From Isoperla grammatica (lineage: Eukaryota > Arthropoda > Insecta > Plecoptera > Perlodidae), in the NCBI GenBank assembly GCA_945910005.1, contig OX246739.1:39199125-39263124 (forward strand): 64,000 nt of DNA, in the 5' to 3' direction. Each line of letters opens with the position of its first letter. Position 1 is the stretch's first letter. Positions 1-13,006 of this stretch are shown here, one piece after another. Both the position numbers and the translations under genes were made by a program. The notes under the pieces are model-generated. The model worked only from the letters and a program-made list of their open reading frames with translations. It ran no database searches and was not told the DNA's origin.

Positions 1-390
1 GCGGGCGCATACACGCCACAAGGGTCAAGGAAACTGATTGTTTTAGGTGCATTAGTTTGGGTAGCTGATAACTTTGGGAGACAGTAACTTACTTTTAATA
101 CGCACACTACACAATGTAATATTTCTTTTATTTATTTATTAACTAATTAATTTATTTATTATACTAACTAATAACTATAACATCAAACTGTGGCGTTCGA
201 TAAGCCATAATATGTACATAATAACGGTAATAATGTTAGCATTTAGCAACAATGTGACTTTAATGGTAAATAAATACGTAGTTAACTGCTTGATCACTTT
301 ACTTTACCACAATACAAACACTTGTGTTGTCTACTCTAGAACGTGTAGTGATAACTTGACAATATGTGCTCAATGCTCATGGTAAGAGTA
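1..390. other. AT-rich unique sequence, no gene seen
   Basis: This stretch is AT-rich, with TTTA-type low complexity around 122-165 (repeated ATTTATT steps) and no recognisable coding frame. It leads directly into the ACAG microsatellite. Nothing identifies it further. Confidence 0.6.
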
Positions 391-965
<575 letters not shown>

Positions 966-1464
966 GTGTGGTGGATATGTTTGTCTTGCGTTAATTGCGT
1001 ATAATAGTATAATACGCAAGCGTTCTCCTTTAGGACTCACGCATGTACGGATAACGATTTAGAAAAAAAATGCCATTCATTTGGTTAGTAATGAGGAATC
1101 TTCATCAAGTCAAGCCAGGAGATATACAAGCAATAGCAGCCTGCTAGCTAATATGTCGCTCGCTCAAGATAAGCTGCGTATCCGTACTAGTAGGCGGAAC
1201 TTTCCTGCTCCAAATAAATCTTTCGAGCCGTTTGCACAAACAAATGACACATCCTTCGTTCACGCTTTTTGAACACCGAACATTTCCTAAGCGTTATCCG
1301 AACAGAATATCTAATAGGTGGGAACTCAATAAGAAACACATTGTACACACACGGAGATCTCACTTCCGGGCTTGACAAATGATTTTCAATTAGATTAAAC
1401 CGCCCCAGCCGTGCGTGGTTCAAGTAAACTTCATTTGGTGTGTGTGGCTATAGCATCTAAGCAT
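966..1464. other. Unique sequence with a small hairpin, no gene seen
   Basis: No supported gene. An inverted repeat, TTGCGTAT at 995-1002 against ATACGCAA at 1012-1019, could form a small hairpin just after the ACAG tract. The short open frames here show no homology I recognise. Confidence 0.5.
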
Positions 1465-1547
1465 ACGCACACGCACACGCACACGCACACGCACACGCAC
1501 ACGCACACGCACACGCACACGCACACGCACACGCACACGCACACGCA
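1465..1547. repeat. (ACGCAC)n microsatellite, about 14 copies
   Basis: A pure hexanucleotide ACGCAC repeats for about 83 bp. It is alternating purine-pyrimidine throughout, so it is a candidate for Z-DNA formation; that is an inference from composition only. Open frames across it (His-Thr, Arg-Val or Cys-Val repeats) are artefacts of the repeat. Confidence 0.97.
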
Positions 1548-2502
1548 GAGGTACGAATGGGTTGGTTTGGTGGGATACTTCAAAGACAAGTGGGCGTGAA
1601 CTAAGCAAAAACCGCAATCAAGAATCACCTCGAATTACTGTTAGGCCACGGCATACCTTCCTAAAATGTGTTTTAGATTATTTTTACAGTAAATAAAATA
1701 GTTTTAAGTTAATTATAGCTCGTAGAGTAAAATGGGGCAGGAACATGTTTTTTGCGGATGACTTTCCTGCCTCATTCGGTAACCTAGTATATTATTATTG
1801 CCTTGTCATGTAGCCTATATTTGTTGTAATATGTACTACATGAACGCAAGATAATTAATTAAAATGGCATGGATTTTTGCGTTTGTTTTTCCCCCTTCAC
1901 AGTCACGTTATGAAACTTTGTCATATTGTGGCGCCATATACTGTATGTTATAATTATACAATGTTTGTAACGGACGCAACGTCTATTTACTAATATAGCG
2001 AACTATGACGTAGATGTTATGTTACGTACTCATCTCCTGTCCCTATGTGATGTCGCTAATGTGGCAAGCTTAATGAACAGTTAGTAGTTATATAGGAATA
2101 AATTTCGAATATACCTTTGGGTGTATGCAGGCTTTAAGGGCGTACTTAAGCAACCACCAAGTGCCTCCGTTTAAGCACTTGTTTAGTATAGCATTTCATT
2201 TGAATAGCTTATGAGTGGTGGAATAATAGCCCGTGTACAATATGAACCACAAACTACTTGACCCCTTTCATTAGTGCTACGTCCACGGCAAATGCAGTAT
2301 GCAATGTTCACCCCCACTGGAGCATAGTTTCGCGTAAACCAAGGGCTAATCAAGGGGGTGCTTTGTTGTATCACGTGATCTCAGCCTCAAGCTTCCGCGT
2401 ACTAATTAAATGTATACCCATTAGTATTACATAATACGTAAATTGAATAATTCAAATGTCACAAATGTCACAGATATTCAATACGGTAGTTATGTGTGCA
2501 TA

Positions 2503-2541
2503 ACTTTTGTACGCGCCTGTACTTTTCTCGCTAAACCATTT
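2503..2541 (+). repeat. 39-bp direct repeat, copy 1
   Basis: This stretch matches 2667-2705 at 36 of 39 positions. Both copies contain CGCGCCTGTACTTT and CTCGCTAAACCATTT. The copies lie 164 bp apart in the same orientation, so they may be a local duplication or two ends of a small insertion. Confidence 0.85.
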
Positions 2542-2666
2542 TGAGTGTGTGTGCGGACACCGAACATAACCATAATAACCGTTCAGTTAATGTGCGTATG
2601 TTCTGCGAGTCATTTTTTTAATAGTTTCTACTTTCTACTATTTTCTTCGATTACCATGCGTGCACT

Positions 2667-2705
2667 ACTTTTGCGCGCGCCTGTACTTTGCTCGCTAAAC
2701 CATTT
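2667..2705 (+). repeat. 39-bp direct repeat, copy 2
   Basis: Second copy of the repeat at 2503-2541, with three mismatches. The sequence between the copies has no clear coding content. Confidence 0.85.
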
Positions 2706-3551
2706 CGCGGGGATTTGTGGACTATCGCGTCGTTTAGTTTGTCCAATCATTGATTGTAATATTAATGTAGCTTTTAACTATCGGCCTTGCAAAATTGTAC
2801 AGACCACGTGAAAAGTTAGATGCATTTTGTTTTAATGTATTTCAATTTATTATTGCACCTACTCAAAGTGGACAGGAAATGCTACTGTTGGGCTATAATA
2901 TTGCCTTCTTTATCAGGCTATGTTTTAAGTCCGGGAGAGTTGACACTGAAAATCAGTTTTGGTACTGAGTGGGTAGACTCTTTAAATACGATTTTTTTAT
3001 TTTTTTTTATTTAGTTTGGAATTCTTATAAAAAAAAACCTCAGAACAAAACCTTTAGTTAGTTTTTCCAGTGGCCTCCCGAATTACTGTAGTTTACTCTG
3101 AGCCACCTCTATCAGTAACGGTGATACTCGCTTTGTTGTGTAGCCGCAGTTTGTCTTGTGCTGATTAGTAGGCCGAGTATATATTTTCTCATGGTCGAAG
3201 CCGAGAAACGAACATGGATGAGTCCATGCAAGCACGAATGGGTTATGGTTTACGTTTACTAATATCGTATTCCCAGTGTGAAGTATAAATCTTGTCCGTG
3301 AGTTATGGAGGCCGCTCGACTCAGGTAATATCCCTCCCCACCGCTCGCGCGAGTTTATGGGACAGCTAGGAAGACGGGATGGCACGACTTTGCCGCATAA
3401 ACAAGGTCGAGACATCATAATTCCCAGTCAGCGGAGCGAGGCGAGGCGAAGCGCGAGGCGAAGCCGGGCTGGTCCGCGTCATTAGTGCATCACTACACTG
3501 GCCGGGGTTGCAAGGGATGGGGTAGTACTCGATCCAAGTACTACACGACAA

Positions 3552-3963
3552 TGAGGGTGTGTTCCAACTTGATTTTCGCCTGCTAACCACTAACCACTAA
3601 CCACTAACCTCCTACACACTAAACACTAACAGCTTTGAATACGTCACCTAGTATGCTAACACAAAGTTTATTTTTATCAATCATCTAATGGAAATAAATA
3701 CGATAATAATACTTTCACTTACATTCAATACCTGGTTGGGTATTTTCCTAACCTAAAAGTATCAGCTGTGATGGCTGGTATCAACCATCTTGGTTTAGTG
3801 GGTTAGTCGGTGTCGTAGTGTACACTTTCGGCCACTACCCACTATCCACTAACCACTAGCCAAATAAGAAGCATTGGTCGTCTGCTTGTGACGTCACTTC
3901 CTTTCGATTAGTAAAACTAAGCTTAGTCCACTACGAAAAACGTCAAGTTGGAACACACCCTCA
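3552..3963. mobile_element. MITE-like element with 21-bp perfect terminal inverted repeats
   Basis: The left end begins TGAGGGTGTGTTCCAAC and the right end is its exact reverse complement over 21 bp; a further TTTTCG match sits just inside after a two-base shift. The element is 412 bp and has no transposase frame, so it would be non-autonomous. Just inside the left end there are CACTAAC-type heptamer repeats (about 3584-3630), and related CACTA/CACTAAC steps recur near the right end (3834-3862). I found no convincing target-site duplication at the outer edges, so the superfamily cannot be assigned. The sharp terminal symmetry is seen directly; calling it a DNA-transposon derivative is inference. 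Confidence 0.75.
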
Positions 3964-6900
3964 GTACATGATGACTAGGATGGAGATGTTGTAGAAACTA
4001 CCACCGGACAGTTTTCCCTGCTGGAGGATTTCACCCTGGGAGAACCATCCATTCCTGGATGAATTAATATTCATCAGATTTATATTTTTAAATGTATGGG
4101 TCTGGGGCAAAGTCCCAGCCATCGGAAGTGGACATATTGACAATTGGCCGTCATAATGACTTTTTACGAAAAATCATTGATTTTCCAGTGTTATGAGAGT
4201 GACAAACTACTCTTAATAGCAAAAATTGTCTCTTGGTAAGTAAACAAACTTGAAGAATATAGAGGCATGGAAGAGGTAAAGGATAGCTACTGCATTGCTA
4301 ACTTATTTACATTTCTGCTACTAGGATTAGTTCTACTTCCACTTCCTACTTCTACTCTGCTACTGATAACAACTTCGTAATACTGTAATTCTTTATTTCA
4401 CATTTAATAACTTCCCAGCAAATGTCATGTTTTAATACTAGGTTATGTGGTGAACTACTATTCAACATAAATGTAATTTACGCGCTGTCTTTATTCCAAG
4501 AAGAAAATGCGCCTCGATTAAAGCGAACAACCAATTAAGACGAATGCCCCTACCAATGATCCTGTTGTATACCTTATTCAATATGTTTAAGATTGTTTTA
4601 CGAAATTCGATGAACCTAATGGATGTCGTTTTAGTTATTCCATTATATCGCAAAGCATATTCTGACGTTGATTATGTCTCAAGATTACCGATAGTACAGT
4701 GGGTTGTTGCAATGGTGTCTGCGTCTCCATTAGAAGAAGCTCAACAATTATTATAATTGGGAATATTTTGTACTTTGACGGAGCAGAACATGATACGTCA
4801 AATGTCAACATAAACTATGTTTGATCTAGAAATGATCACATACACCTTTTTAATTTTCCACGACAGAGATTAATCTCATTTGAGGAGGTCAACAAATAAG
4901 ATAATTATGATCCTAGTTTTCCTCAAGAGGCGAACTGTTTCCATTCCCATGCACAAACAGACAGCAAACCTCTAATTTAAAACGTTAGGATGAAATCGTG
5001 TGCGTGTGCGCGCCCGTAAACGCTGACGTTTCATTTGCCGCGTTGAAACTACCTGTGTGATTGATGTGCTCGGCCAAAAGGCGGCTGCGACTTCCAAGGT
5101 AAAAAATGTAATAAAAGTATATAACAATTGAGTGGAATGCTTTGATTGCGGTCGGGTCGTGTGACACTGTAATTGGCCATAATGTTAACTGTAATAATCA
5201 CCTTGGAAGATGTAATCAATGGATCTGTACGACTACGAGAGTCGGATCAGAAGGCAACCTCATCCTCACGACTCAAATCTGCGGGCGAAAACACTTCGAA
5301 GAACGGGGCCGGTATTGGAGAGGTGCAGTCGCTCGTTTTTATGGGGAATAATTTAAGGACAGATTTATCATAAAATAAATAACGACTAATTATAGGTTTA
5401 TGGTTGTGAGTCTCGTCCTAGTATGGCGGCCTAGAGAGTCTTTGCGGACGGAGAAACACGCACAGAACAATCCCAGTAACAATGGGCGGTATAGGAGACG
5501 AACATGGCACTGGTGACCTTACTGTTTTGTGCCTTAACATTAGTTTTAATGACAATAGTAATTAATAATAATATTAATTATAGACAGTAACGGGTGAGAT
5601 AAATATGATAGCCGAACACACGTAGCACTATACTCGACATTATGTCGCCATGTGACCGGGTTTGATCGAATTTTATGTTTCTGTCCCACGCAGACATCCA
5701 ATAAACAATGATAATAATACGACGGTTTCGTGTATGTGTAGACAGCTGCCCAGCCAAATTGTGTTCAGGCTAGAACGTATTTCCAAGGAGAGAAATGAAC
5801 ACCGCGATTATTTTCTTTAATGAATTTCTGTTATCATAGTGCGTTTTGATAACTTTATTAGATATATAGAATTTGGAACAGGGAACTTTGTTATAGACTA
5901 GATGAGAGCACATGAAAATAAGAGATTATTGTTTCACTTCCCCACTACCGCGCTAAATCTGCCACACGGAGACTTGAAACAAAGAAGCAACATTTTCTAA
6001 TCAGGTTGGCTCATTTTTACAACGATTATGTCTTATGATGAATTTGTTTTCGAAGTATTTCTTCACTAATTAATTAAATAAGTTAGTCTGATGAAAACAC
6101 ACCTCCAAGATGAATTTCAGATTGAAGTTCGGAAAGTAAATTCCGAGGGAGGCTCTTCAGTCCTCCGGCAATATGAGATTGGCTGGAAACCAATCGAAGT
6201 ATAGTTACTTATTTGTGATTATATCCATCTTGTGTACATACGTGTTCTTATCTTAAAAGTTGGGGCCTATTTTCAGATTAGTAATTTCAATAGCAAAAAG
6301 TACCGGTGCCAATTTCTTATAAATTAAATTTTGATGCACCGTATGTTTAGTTTCAGACAGACACCAGCCTTATGATAAAAACAATTGCAATTGTGATTTG
6401 CAATTGGCGGATGGGAACATAGCTCATACCCCTTTGAAACTCACATCGGCATTCTTTCTCCAATTCGAATTGAGCCATCGGGGCGGCAACCAGTGCAGTG
6501 TTATATCCCGTGTTGTGTGTGCGCACAATCACTTATTGAAACAGTGAACACATTGCAAATTGAGTATGTAACATTACTCGCATTGATATGGCGAACAATA
6601 CAATGAGTGAAGATTATGTTTTGAAAATGAGAAAGTTTTAATACATTGAAAAAGTTATTCTTACCTAGGATTTGGTTTGTGTCAACTAAGCAATGAATTT
6701 AAAAGATTAACGTTATATTTGTTTATTTTGTATGTATTAACTAAGTAAATTAGTGAATTAAGAACTGATATAACACTAGTAACGATAATAAAATTTGAAA
6801 GTTTTTAAATCCATTGCTAAGGTGATACAAACTGAAATCATGGTTTTTCTTTTTTAATGTATTCGAGTGTCCTCAAGAGATCGCTCAAATCTCGATAATT

Positions 6901-7904
6901 ATGCGAGTAATTGTCAACTACAGTTGTCTGGACACACAAAGAATGAGCGCCGTGACAGGGATGGGACAGTAGGACAGCCTGATAGCGGATCGGGGTAGGG
7001 GGCGAGCGCACTCTTCGGTCCAGCAGTGACGCGTTAGATGAGCCACAGCCTCGGGTTGGTTTACGAGCTACGAGTTCCGACGCTCTTTGCTTTTAATGAT
7101 TTATCCGAAACTTATGTTGCTAACTTACAAACAAGGATCGATATTACTTGTTTCTTTTTAGAGGAGGGGGGAGGGGGATGGAGGACAAGAGACGAAGGGG
7201 TGCTTTTAATTTTTAAACTTGATGTAAGTGTGCAAAAGTCTTAACAGGTCCCTAAAGGGCTGTTTTAACCCTACCAACCCTTCTCAGGAATTATTTTATT
7301 AGTACAGCTTACGCTTTCTTTAGCTGCAAGCAATAAACACCAAGCACAACTCCATAACTTGTTCTTAAAGTTTCAAATAATATGCTGTATACTTGTGGAC
7401 ACGGAAAGCCGTGTCGAAGTCATGATAGACGATAGTTTTTTTACTTGATCAAAAGCTCTTGAACTAATAATTGAAAATATGATATTCGATTGTAAGTCAG
7501 GTTGTAAGTTACTTTGGTTTTACAGTCGTGGGTGTTATAAGGAAACTGGTTCTGTCCTTACTGGGTAGTGCTACAATATAATTACTTTCTGCTTTGCTTG
7601 TGAGTACTATTGAATGCATGATATTGATATGCCTCATTCTTTACAAGGGTAATACACTGTCTTCATGTGTAAAAACAGTCAATTATTGCATATAATAAAG
7701 CGAGTGAATTGTCGACTGAGAAGCTTATTAGATAGGGTATCAAAACAAATACAGCCAGGTTTAGATTTACAGTTTTGTTAATTCAATACAACTTAGTTTA
7801 CAAACATTAAACATGATTAATCTTCAAAATTATAGTTTTGTTTTTATTTGCACAACGTTGTAAAACAAATAACAACATAGCAAGTATAATGTTACATGCA
7901 TTGT
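3964..7904. other. AT-rich unique sequence, no confident gene
   Basis: About 3.9 kb of AT-rich DNA with short frames only. One frame at 5182-5373 (+) of 63 codons is followed directly by AATAAA at 5374-5379 and is discussed as a weak terminal-exon candidate. A small AT palindrome lies at about 5557-5583. A GA-rich patch at about 7160-7200 is low complexity. No RNA gene or conserved protein domain was recognised. Confidence 0.5.
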
Positions 7905-7959
7905 TAGTCCAGTGAGTTATTCTTGCTTCCAGCTCATAAGATTAACGATTCGATTCCAG
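7905..7959 (+). other. tRNA-like pol III promoter motif pair (degenerate SINE head?)
   Basis: TAGTCCAGTGA at about 7905 resembles an A box (TRGYNNANNNG, one mismatch). GATTCGATTCC at about 7948 resembles a B box (GGTTCGANNCC, one mismatch). The spacing of a little over 30 bp is in the range seen in tRNA genes. The intervening CTCATAA resembles a tRNA-Met-type anticodon loop, but the expected anticodon and T stems do not pair. It may be the remnant of a tRNA-derived SINE or a chance match. It is not a functional tRNA gene. Confidence 0.3.
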
Positions 7960-9620
7960 GTTTGGGTCGGGTGGTTTTGTTTTTAAGGTTGACATTGTCT
8001 TAGAACATGTTGCTGGTATTGTATGTGACCGGTGAGCGTTGACAGCAACGTACACAACTGAGACATATTTATAGCAACGAGTGTTCATCAACCAAAAATG
8101 CAAAAGTTGTTTGTTACAGAATACGAGAAATATTTCGAAAAACGGTTACAACCCCAAATTTGTTTTACTGAGTAAATAAAACGTGGTTCTGATAAAGGGG
8201 AGGATCGTGTTACGGCTGTTCCCTGTCGATACAATTACTCCAAGGTCACTCGAACCAACCTTGAGTCGTGTTTATTTCCTGGAATGTTTCTTGTACCACT
8301 TACCTGTGTCGTAATTACGCCCTAATTAAAACGACGCGGGTACGATGTACGACTTTCCACCAGACCCCCAATTGTCGTCTTAATTCCTATAATTCCTGAC
8401 CAAGGGGTTGTATCCACCAATTTGTGGTCTTCTCGAGAATCCGAAGGCTGATATAATAAGAGGGACTCTTGACAGGCGAGAGTTACGTTGGTATGGCGAC
8501 CACATAAATCATATCACGGTAGCAGAAACTCTACTTTCTAACGTTTTGAGTAAACCCCAGCTCTACTGTGCCCGACCTAGCCTGTAATTACACTGGGTAT
8601 CGTTGTAATTAACCAATTATCCGGTATCGGAGGTCAGTTCTGTTTCAACGGGTGGCGTTGTTCCGATTACCAATAAATCACAAATCGATAAAGCCTCAGC
8701 ATGGCTTCTGATGTCTTAAGTATACGCTGCGAATATATATTTGAAAGGATTTGCAGAACTGATCAGAGATAATGATCGGATCCATCTTGGATATATATTC
8801 CCCGCTGCATCACGGGCACTATTATCACACAGCCTCGTACGGAAGTGTATTGGCTGTAGAGCAAGACTCCATGTAGCTGTTGGACAGAAGTCTCTAGACG
8901 AGCAGAATCATCGGACACAGTAATATTTATACACCCACTAAAAACAGCACAATATTATACATGTTGTATACTTGCCCTATTGAATTGCCAGTTGTAATAA
9001 TATGTTTCTCAGTTTACCTGCAGCACCGGTTACATATCTATATGGTTGACAGTTTTTGAAGTGCATCTCAGCTAAATGAACTGTTTAAATACACTGATAT
9101 GTAAATGGCCACCCTTGTCACAGCACCATCTCCTTGCCATTGCTGTGACTGTAGTTCCCAAATGTTATTTCACACTTCTGTCGAAACTCTCATGTGGCTG
9201 GGAGTGAGACCTTGCCGTTGGCTTATCCATCAGTAACTGTTTGGAAGTATGTTTTTACACTCTCTTACACAGATTTGCCTGATGACAATGCAGCCCTTGG
9301 AAAGGAAACATCTTCAGTCAAAGATTGCCGGTGGTGGACATTGAGCTCGTGGTCTTCTGAAGTAGTCACGTGTTTGATGTCAATGGTTTTGGTCCTCCAT
9401 CCAGTACCCCCAGCAGATCATCAACTTCCACGAGCCTTCAATGTTACTACACATACCTAATGTGGCCAATATAAAACATTCTCTTGTCTCTTCAACTATT
9501 TTTGTGGTTAACAATACCACAAATAATCATTTTCGTAAACTTTATAGAAGGATAACTTCATTGGTGCTACCGTGAGACTAATCTTCAAACTTCAAATTGT
9601 TACTACACCACTTATAGTCT
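7960..9620. other. Unique sequence, no gene seen
   Basis: Mixed-composition sequence with no supported gene. An 88-codon open frame at 9194-9460 (+) has no recognisable motif and shows no clear splice context. Confidence 0.5.
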
Positions 9621-9765
9621 TTTACAGCTACGCGTTGCGAGCGAAGCGAAGGCGCGAGCTCCAATCAGTGGCCGAGTTTGCGTGAAACTATTAACTTCTT
9701 TGCATGAAACTCGGCCGCTGATTGGAGCTCGCGCCCTCGCTTCGCTCGCAACGCGTAGCTGTAAA
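9621..9765. mobile_element. 145-bp foldback (hairpin MITE-like)
   Basis: Two arms of about 58 bp, 9621-9678 and 9708-9765, are reverse complements with only two or three mismatches and are separated by about 30 bp. The ends read TTTACAGCTACGCG and its complement, and the arms carry the GC-rich core GCGAGCGAAGCGA. The whole unit could fold into one long hairpin. The size and structure fit a small foldback or MITE. No clear target-site duplication is visible, so insertion as a mobile element is inferred rather than shown. Confidence 0.8.
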
Positions 9766-12130
9766 CGTAGCATTAGAGTTTACCAAAGTGTAATAAAGTT
9801 AGAAAATGCGCATGATTTTTGTTAAATTTATACTTTTGGATTATTTGTTAACATATAAACAACGATGTGCACCTAATTAGCAACAAAATAATTATTGGAC
9901 ATAAGATGTAAGTTACAGTACCGGTGTATTACACTAGTTGTTGACTGTTTGTTACTATAGTTAATGAAAGTATTGTGAGTGCTTGAAAGTCGAACTTCGA
10001 CAAAATCAGATTGAACTCTCACCCCTTGAACAAACCACCGCGTTTTCTTATTGGCGAACGTGGTTTTATGAGTTATTTTCTTACTCGCATAGACATAGTT
10101 ACCGTCTGCACGCACTCAATGTTCTACGGGACGTGGAAAGGCTGATAAATCCTACGTCGGGTTAAATTAGAAAAATACGTTTAGTTATGTGTTGTCAAAA
10201 TATATACACTCTGGGATAAAGCCAATAATTCTTTACTTTCCGAGATGGAAGAAGGCTGAGGGTATTAAAGCAGCATAGAGCGCAGAGCGAGGCCTATACC
10301 CATCTAATTATATTTTACAATCGGTTGTTGGAACGAGCGTCGGGGGCAATTCAAGGCTCTGATAATTGTACATTTCTCATTAGTGACTGTGAGACGGCTT
10401 CGTTCGGCCATTGATCATATTAACAAGCAATCGAATTAACACCTCGCACGACCTCTGGCTTGGTAACCCGACCGCCAATCCCACGGGTGTGTACGCGTTG
10501 ACATACGTAGGCCTACGGAGTGCGGGCCCGGGCACGTCTGGGTAATAACACACACATTCTTACGGCGTGTGATTGCTTGTTGGAAGTATGTCTGATCGGT
10601 GTGTCAACATTGCGCACATTGTCGTGGAAATAATTAGTTATAAACTTACAAAGATAAGGATTGACGATTACATTCCATAATGATGTGAGTACATTGAAAT
10701 TAAATCGCACTCAAATGTAAAATATGAAGTCTATCCGTATTTGTAATAAAAATTTAAAAAAAAATATGAAAAGCTATAGTGAATAGAAATGTGTTTTATT
10801 TTATTGTATACCGCACTTGCACTGCACACATTATTGCCTGGAAGTTTGATTTGATATTACAAAAAAACATGCATTTCTAATGGTCTAGGGTGGTCCAGGC
10901 CTCTAGCTAAACATCTTAGTATGTAACATGTGTGTGGCAACTATGTTCATATTCATAAAGGTAAAGAGTAAAAGTAATAAAAATAAGAACATAATAATAA
11001 AAAAACTATCATCATTATCGTCATCACCATGTCCAATGCAAGGGGTGTGTCTTGGCCGTTCTATAGAGGAGAGCAGGCTTGGCTTGGTCCTGAGTAAGGA
11101 TGAGGAGCAAGTCCAGGACCTTCCTTGCGCCTAATAACTGATGACGGATATTCATAACGAATGGAGAAGGAAAAGCTGATATAAAATGTCGAGCTATGAA
11201 TGAGGGGAGCGCAAAGGGAGAGAGACTACGAGATGAAGAAGATATGAACGGAACGGAAAGATGCAACAGAAGTACAAAGAGCAATAAATATTTTAAACAA
11301 TCAAGTCTCGCACATTAATAGGCATATAATTGAATTTGGTGCCGAAAGCAACGTGATTAAATTTAAATAATTTACAGCTCTTGCTGTAGAAGATGCATGT
11401 CGGGGGAACTTTGCTCCTCTGGGATCCGCGGCTGAGGGGGGAGGGGGGGGGGGGGGACCCCAGATTAAGGGGATTGAAGATGTCACTTGCCAACTAGAAC
11501 AAACTAATTCCGCTCTTCTTGTTTTCAACACCCGACCCAGCAAATTTACTCCAAACACGGCGTCAGCTCCCCAAAGAACACGAACGAATGCCTTTATTTA
11601 ATAAAGAAGCTCGTTGAATGAGGAAAAAGACTTTGCGCGCGCTGTTTAATGGCTGCATGGAGGTGGAACTGCGAGGTTACATTTATTTATAATAAAGTTA
11701 TACAGGGACAAGAGACACAACAGAGCGGGTTATGAATAAAGAAACCACCAGACGTAGAGGTGACCACCTAAAATAAACCCTCGGTCAATTAACTATACAG
11801 AGACAATGCTTAGAACGGTGACCACCTTATTTCTTATCCTGTTGTTATGAAAGTAAAGTAACACGACGATCAATCACCATGATTATCATCTCAATCAAGA
11901 TCACCCACTTCATAATAATATAATAATAATTATAACTATCTTCAAAATATAGTTATTTACATTTTAAAGTTTAAAGGTACATTGTAATTATTTCACTAAT
12001 TATTGTAATTGCGTATGTAAGCAGATCTGTGTTCTGCGTGCGCGCTTGTGTAATTAGTTATTCACAGCTTTGCTTTGCGTTGGTATTTTTCTTAATTGTT
12101 GTTTACGGTTTGACTCGGCTTCGTTATTAT
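9766..12130. other. Unique sequence with poly-G tract, no gene seen
   Basis: About 2.4 kb with no supported gene. Overlapping short frames on both strands near 9873-10165 and 11024-11558 look like chance open stretches. Some of them cross the poly-G tract and read as poly-Pro. Confidence 0.5.
11436..11456 (+). repeat. Poly-G tract
   Basis: Twenty-one bases that are all G apart from one A. Long G runs like this are prone to slippage and can form G-quadruplexes; similar runs occur at 18510-18522 and 56600-56613. Confidence 0.95.
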
Positions 12131-12164
12131 GTTTATTTATTTATGTATTTATTTATTTATTTAA
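12131..12164. repeat. (TTTA)n low-complexity tract
   Basis: TTTA repeats with one TGTA interruption. It is a short AT microsatellite with no further annotation. Confidence 0.9.
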
Positions 12165-12373
12165 TGTCTATCCTATTCAGTTATAAAAACTGATTTACAA
12201 AGGAGGACCTTAAATAAAACTAAGCTATGCAAACAATGAATAGTAATGAAATCATAAATAACAATAACAACAAAAACAAAACTAACTACTGAACTATATA
12301 AAATATAATCAAGAACAAGAAAAAATAATTGAGAAATGAAATAAAATCACATGAAGTGGAAATTCAACATATT

Positions 12374-12396
12374 AAAAAAAAAAAAAAAAAAAAAAA
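12374..12396 (+). repeat. Poly-A run of 23 bases
   Basis: An uninterrupted run of 23 A. It might be the 3' tail of an ancient retroposed sequence on the plus strand, but I could not recognise a SINE or LINE body upstream. Confidence 0.9.
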
Positions 12397-12474
12397 TAGA
12401 AGTATGCAAATAAGAAAGAACATGAAGAAACAAAAAAAAAAATGTTGGAAAAAATAAATACATGTATATATATA

Positions 12475-12623
12475 AAAGTGAAAAAGAAGAGAAAAAAGAA
12501 GAAAGAAAAGAAAAAAGAAAAAAGAAAAAAGAAAAAGGATAAAGAAAAAAGAAAAAAAAAAGAAAAAAGAAAAAAGAAAAAGAAAAAAGAAAAAAGAAAA
12601 ATGAAAAAAGAAAAAAAGAAAAA
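12475..12623 (+). repeat. Purine-only (AAAAAG)n-like tract
   Basis: About 150 bp made almost only of A and G, mainly AAAAAG and AAAG steps, with a rare T. The mirror-type homopurine tract could form triplex (H-) DNA. Open frames across it encode only Lys/Arg/Glu on one strand and Phe/Leu/Ser on the other, and are not genes. Confidence 0.95.
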
Positions 12624-12790
12624 CTGATTTGTTAACGGTCCCAACTCAAACGAAATGAGGATTGCAAAAAATCAGAAACTGCAATCTGGGAAAAATAAAA
12701 TTCCACGTAAAAGCAACCCGGGAAACAGCACACGCCTTCTATCTTCACTTCGAATCTTGAAAGAAAGATGGTCTTGAAAAACTTGATCCG

Positions 12791-12830
12791 AGAACCAATT
12801 ATAAGTAGAGAGAACCAATTATAAGTAGAG
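12791..12830 (+). repeat. Perfect 20-bp tandem duplication
   Basis: The 20-bp unit AGAACCAATTATAAGTAGAG occurs twice back to back with no mismatch. It is a recent local duplication of no evident function. Confidence 0.95.
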
Positions 12831-13006
12831 ATTTCAATCTGACAATTGTATTCGCCCTGCGTACGTGGGTATTTGTCATAGTTGTTGTTGTGTGTTTGTG
12901 GTATGTCACGTCTTCACTTGCTTCTACGTAATATTCCAGCAAGGCTGGGAACGCCGTCGTAATATTGACATCATTAGCTGAAGTTATTTACTTTCCTTTA
13001 TTGTAA

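Larger units (their letters stand above)
1548..3551. other. AT-rich intergenic or intronic sequence
   Basis: About 2 kb without a supportable gene, with many in-frame stops. It contains a dispersed 39-bp direct repeat (listed separately) and a GC-rich patch at 3430-3475 built of GCGAGGCGAAG-type steps. I recognise no conserved protein motif in any frame. Confidence 0.5.

Noticed and set aside
4462..4756. Overlapping 63- and 70-codon frames on opposite strands
   Set aside because: Both are open over the same DNA, neither shows a known motif or splice context, and the region is AT-rich.
9194..9460. 88-codon plus frame
   Set aside because: No recognised domain, no clear start or splice context, and composition like the surroundings.
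12372..12644. Poly-Phe and poly-Lys frames
   Set aside because: They are translations of the homopurine tract and poly-A run.
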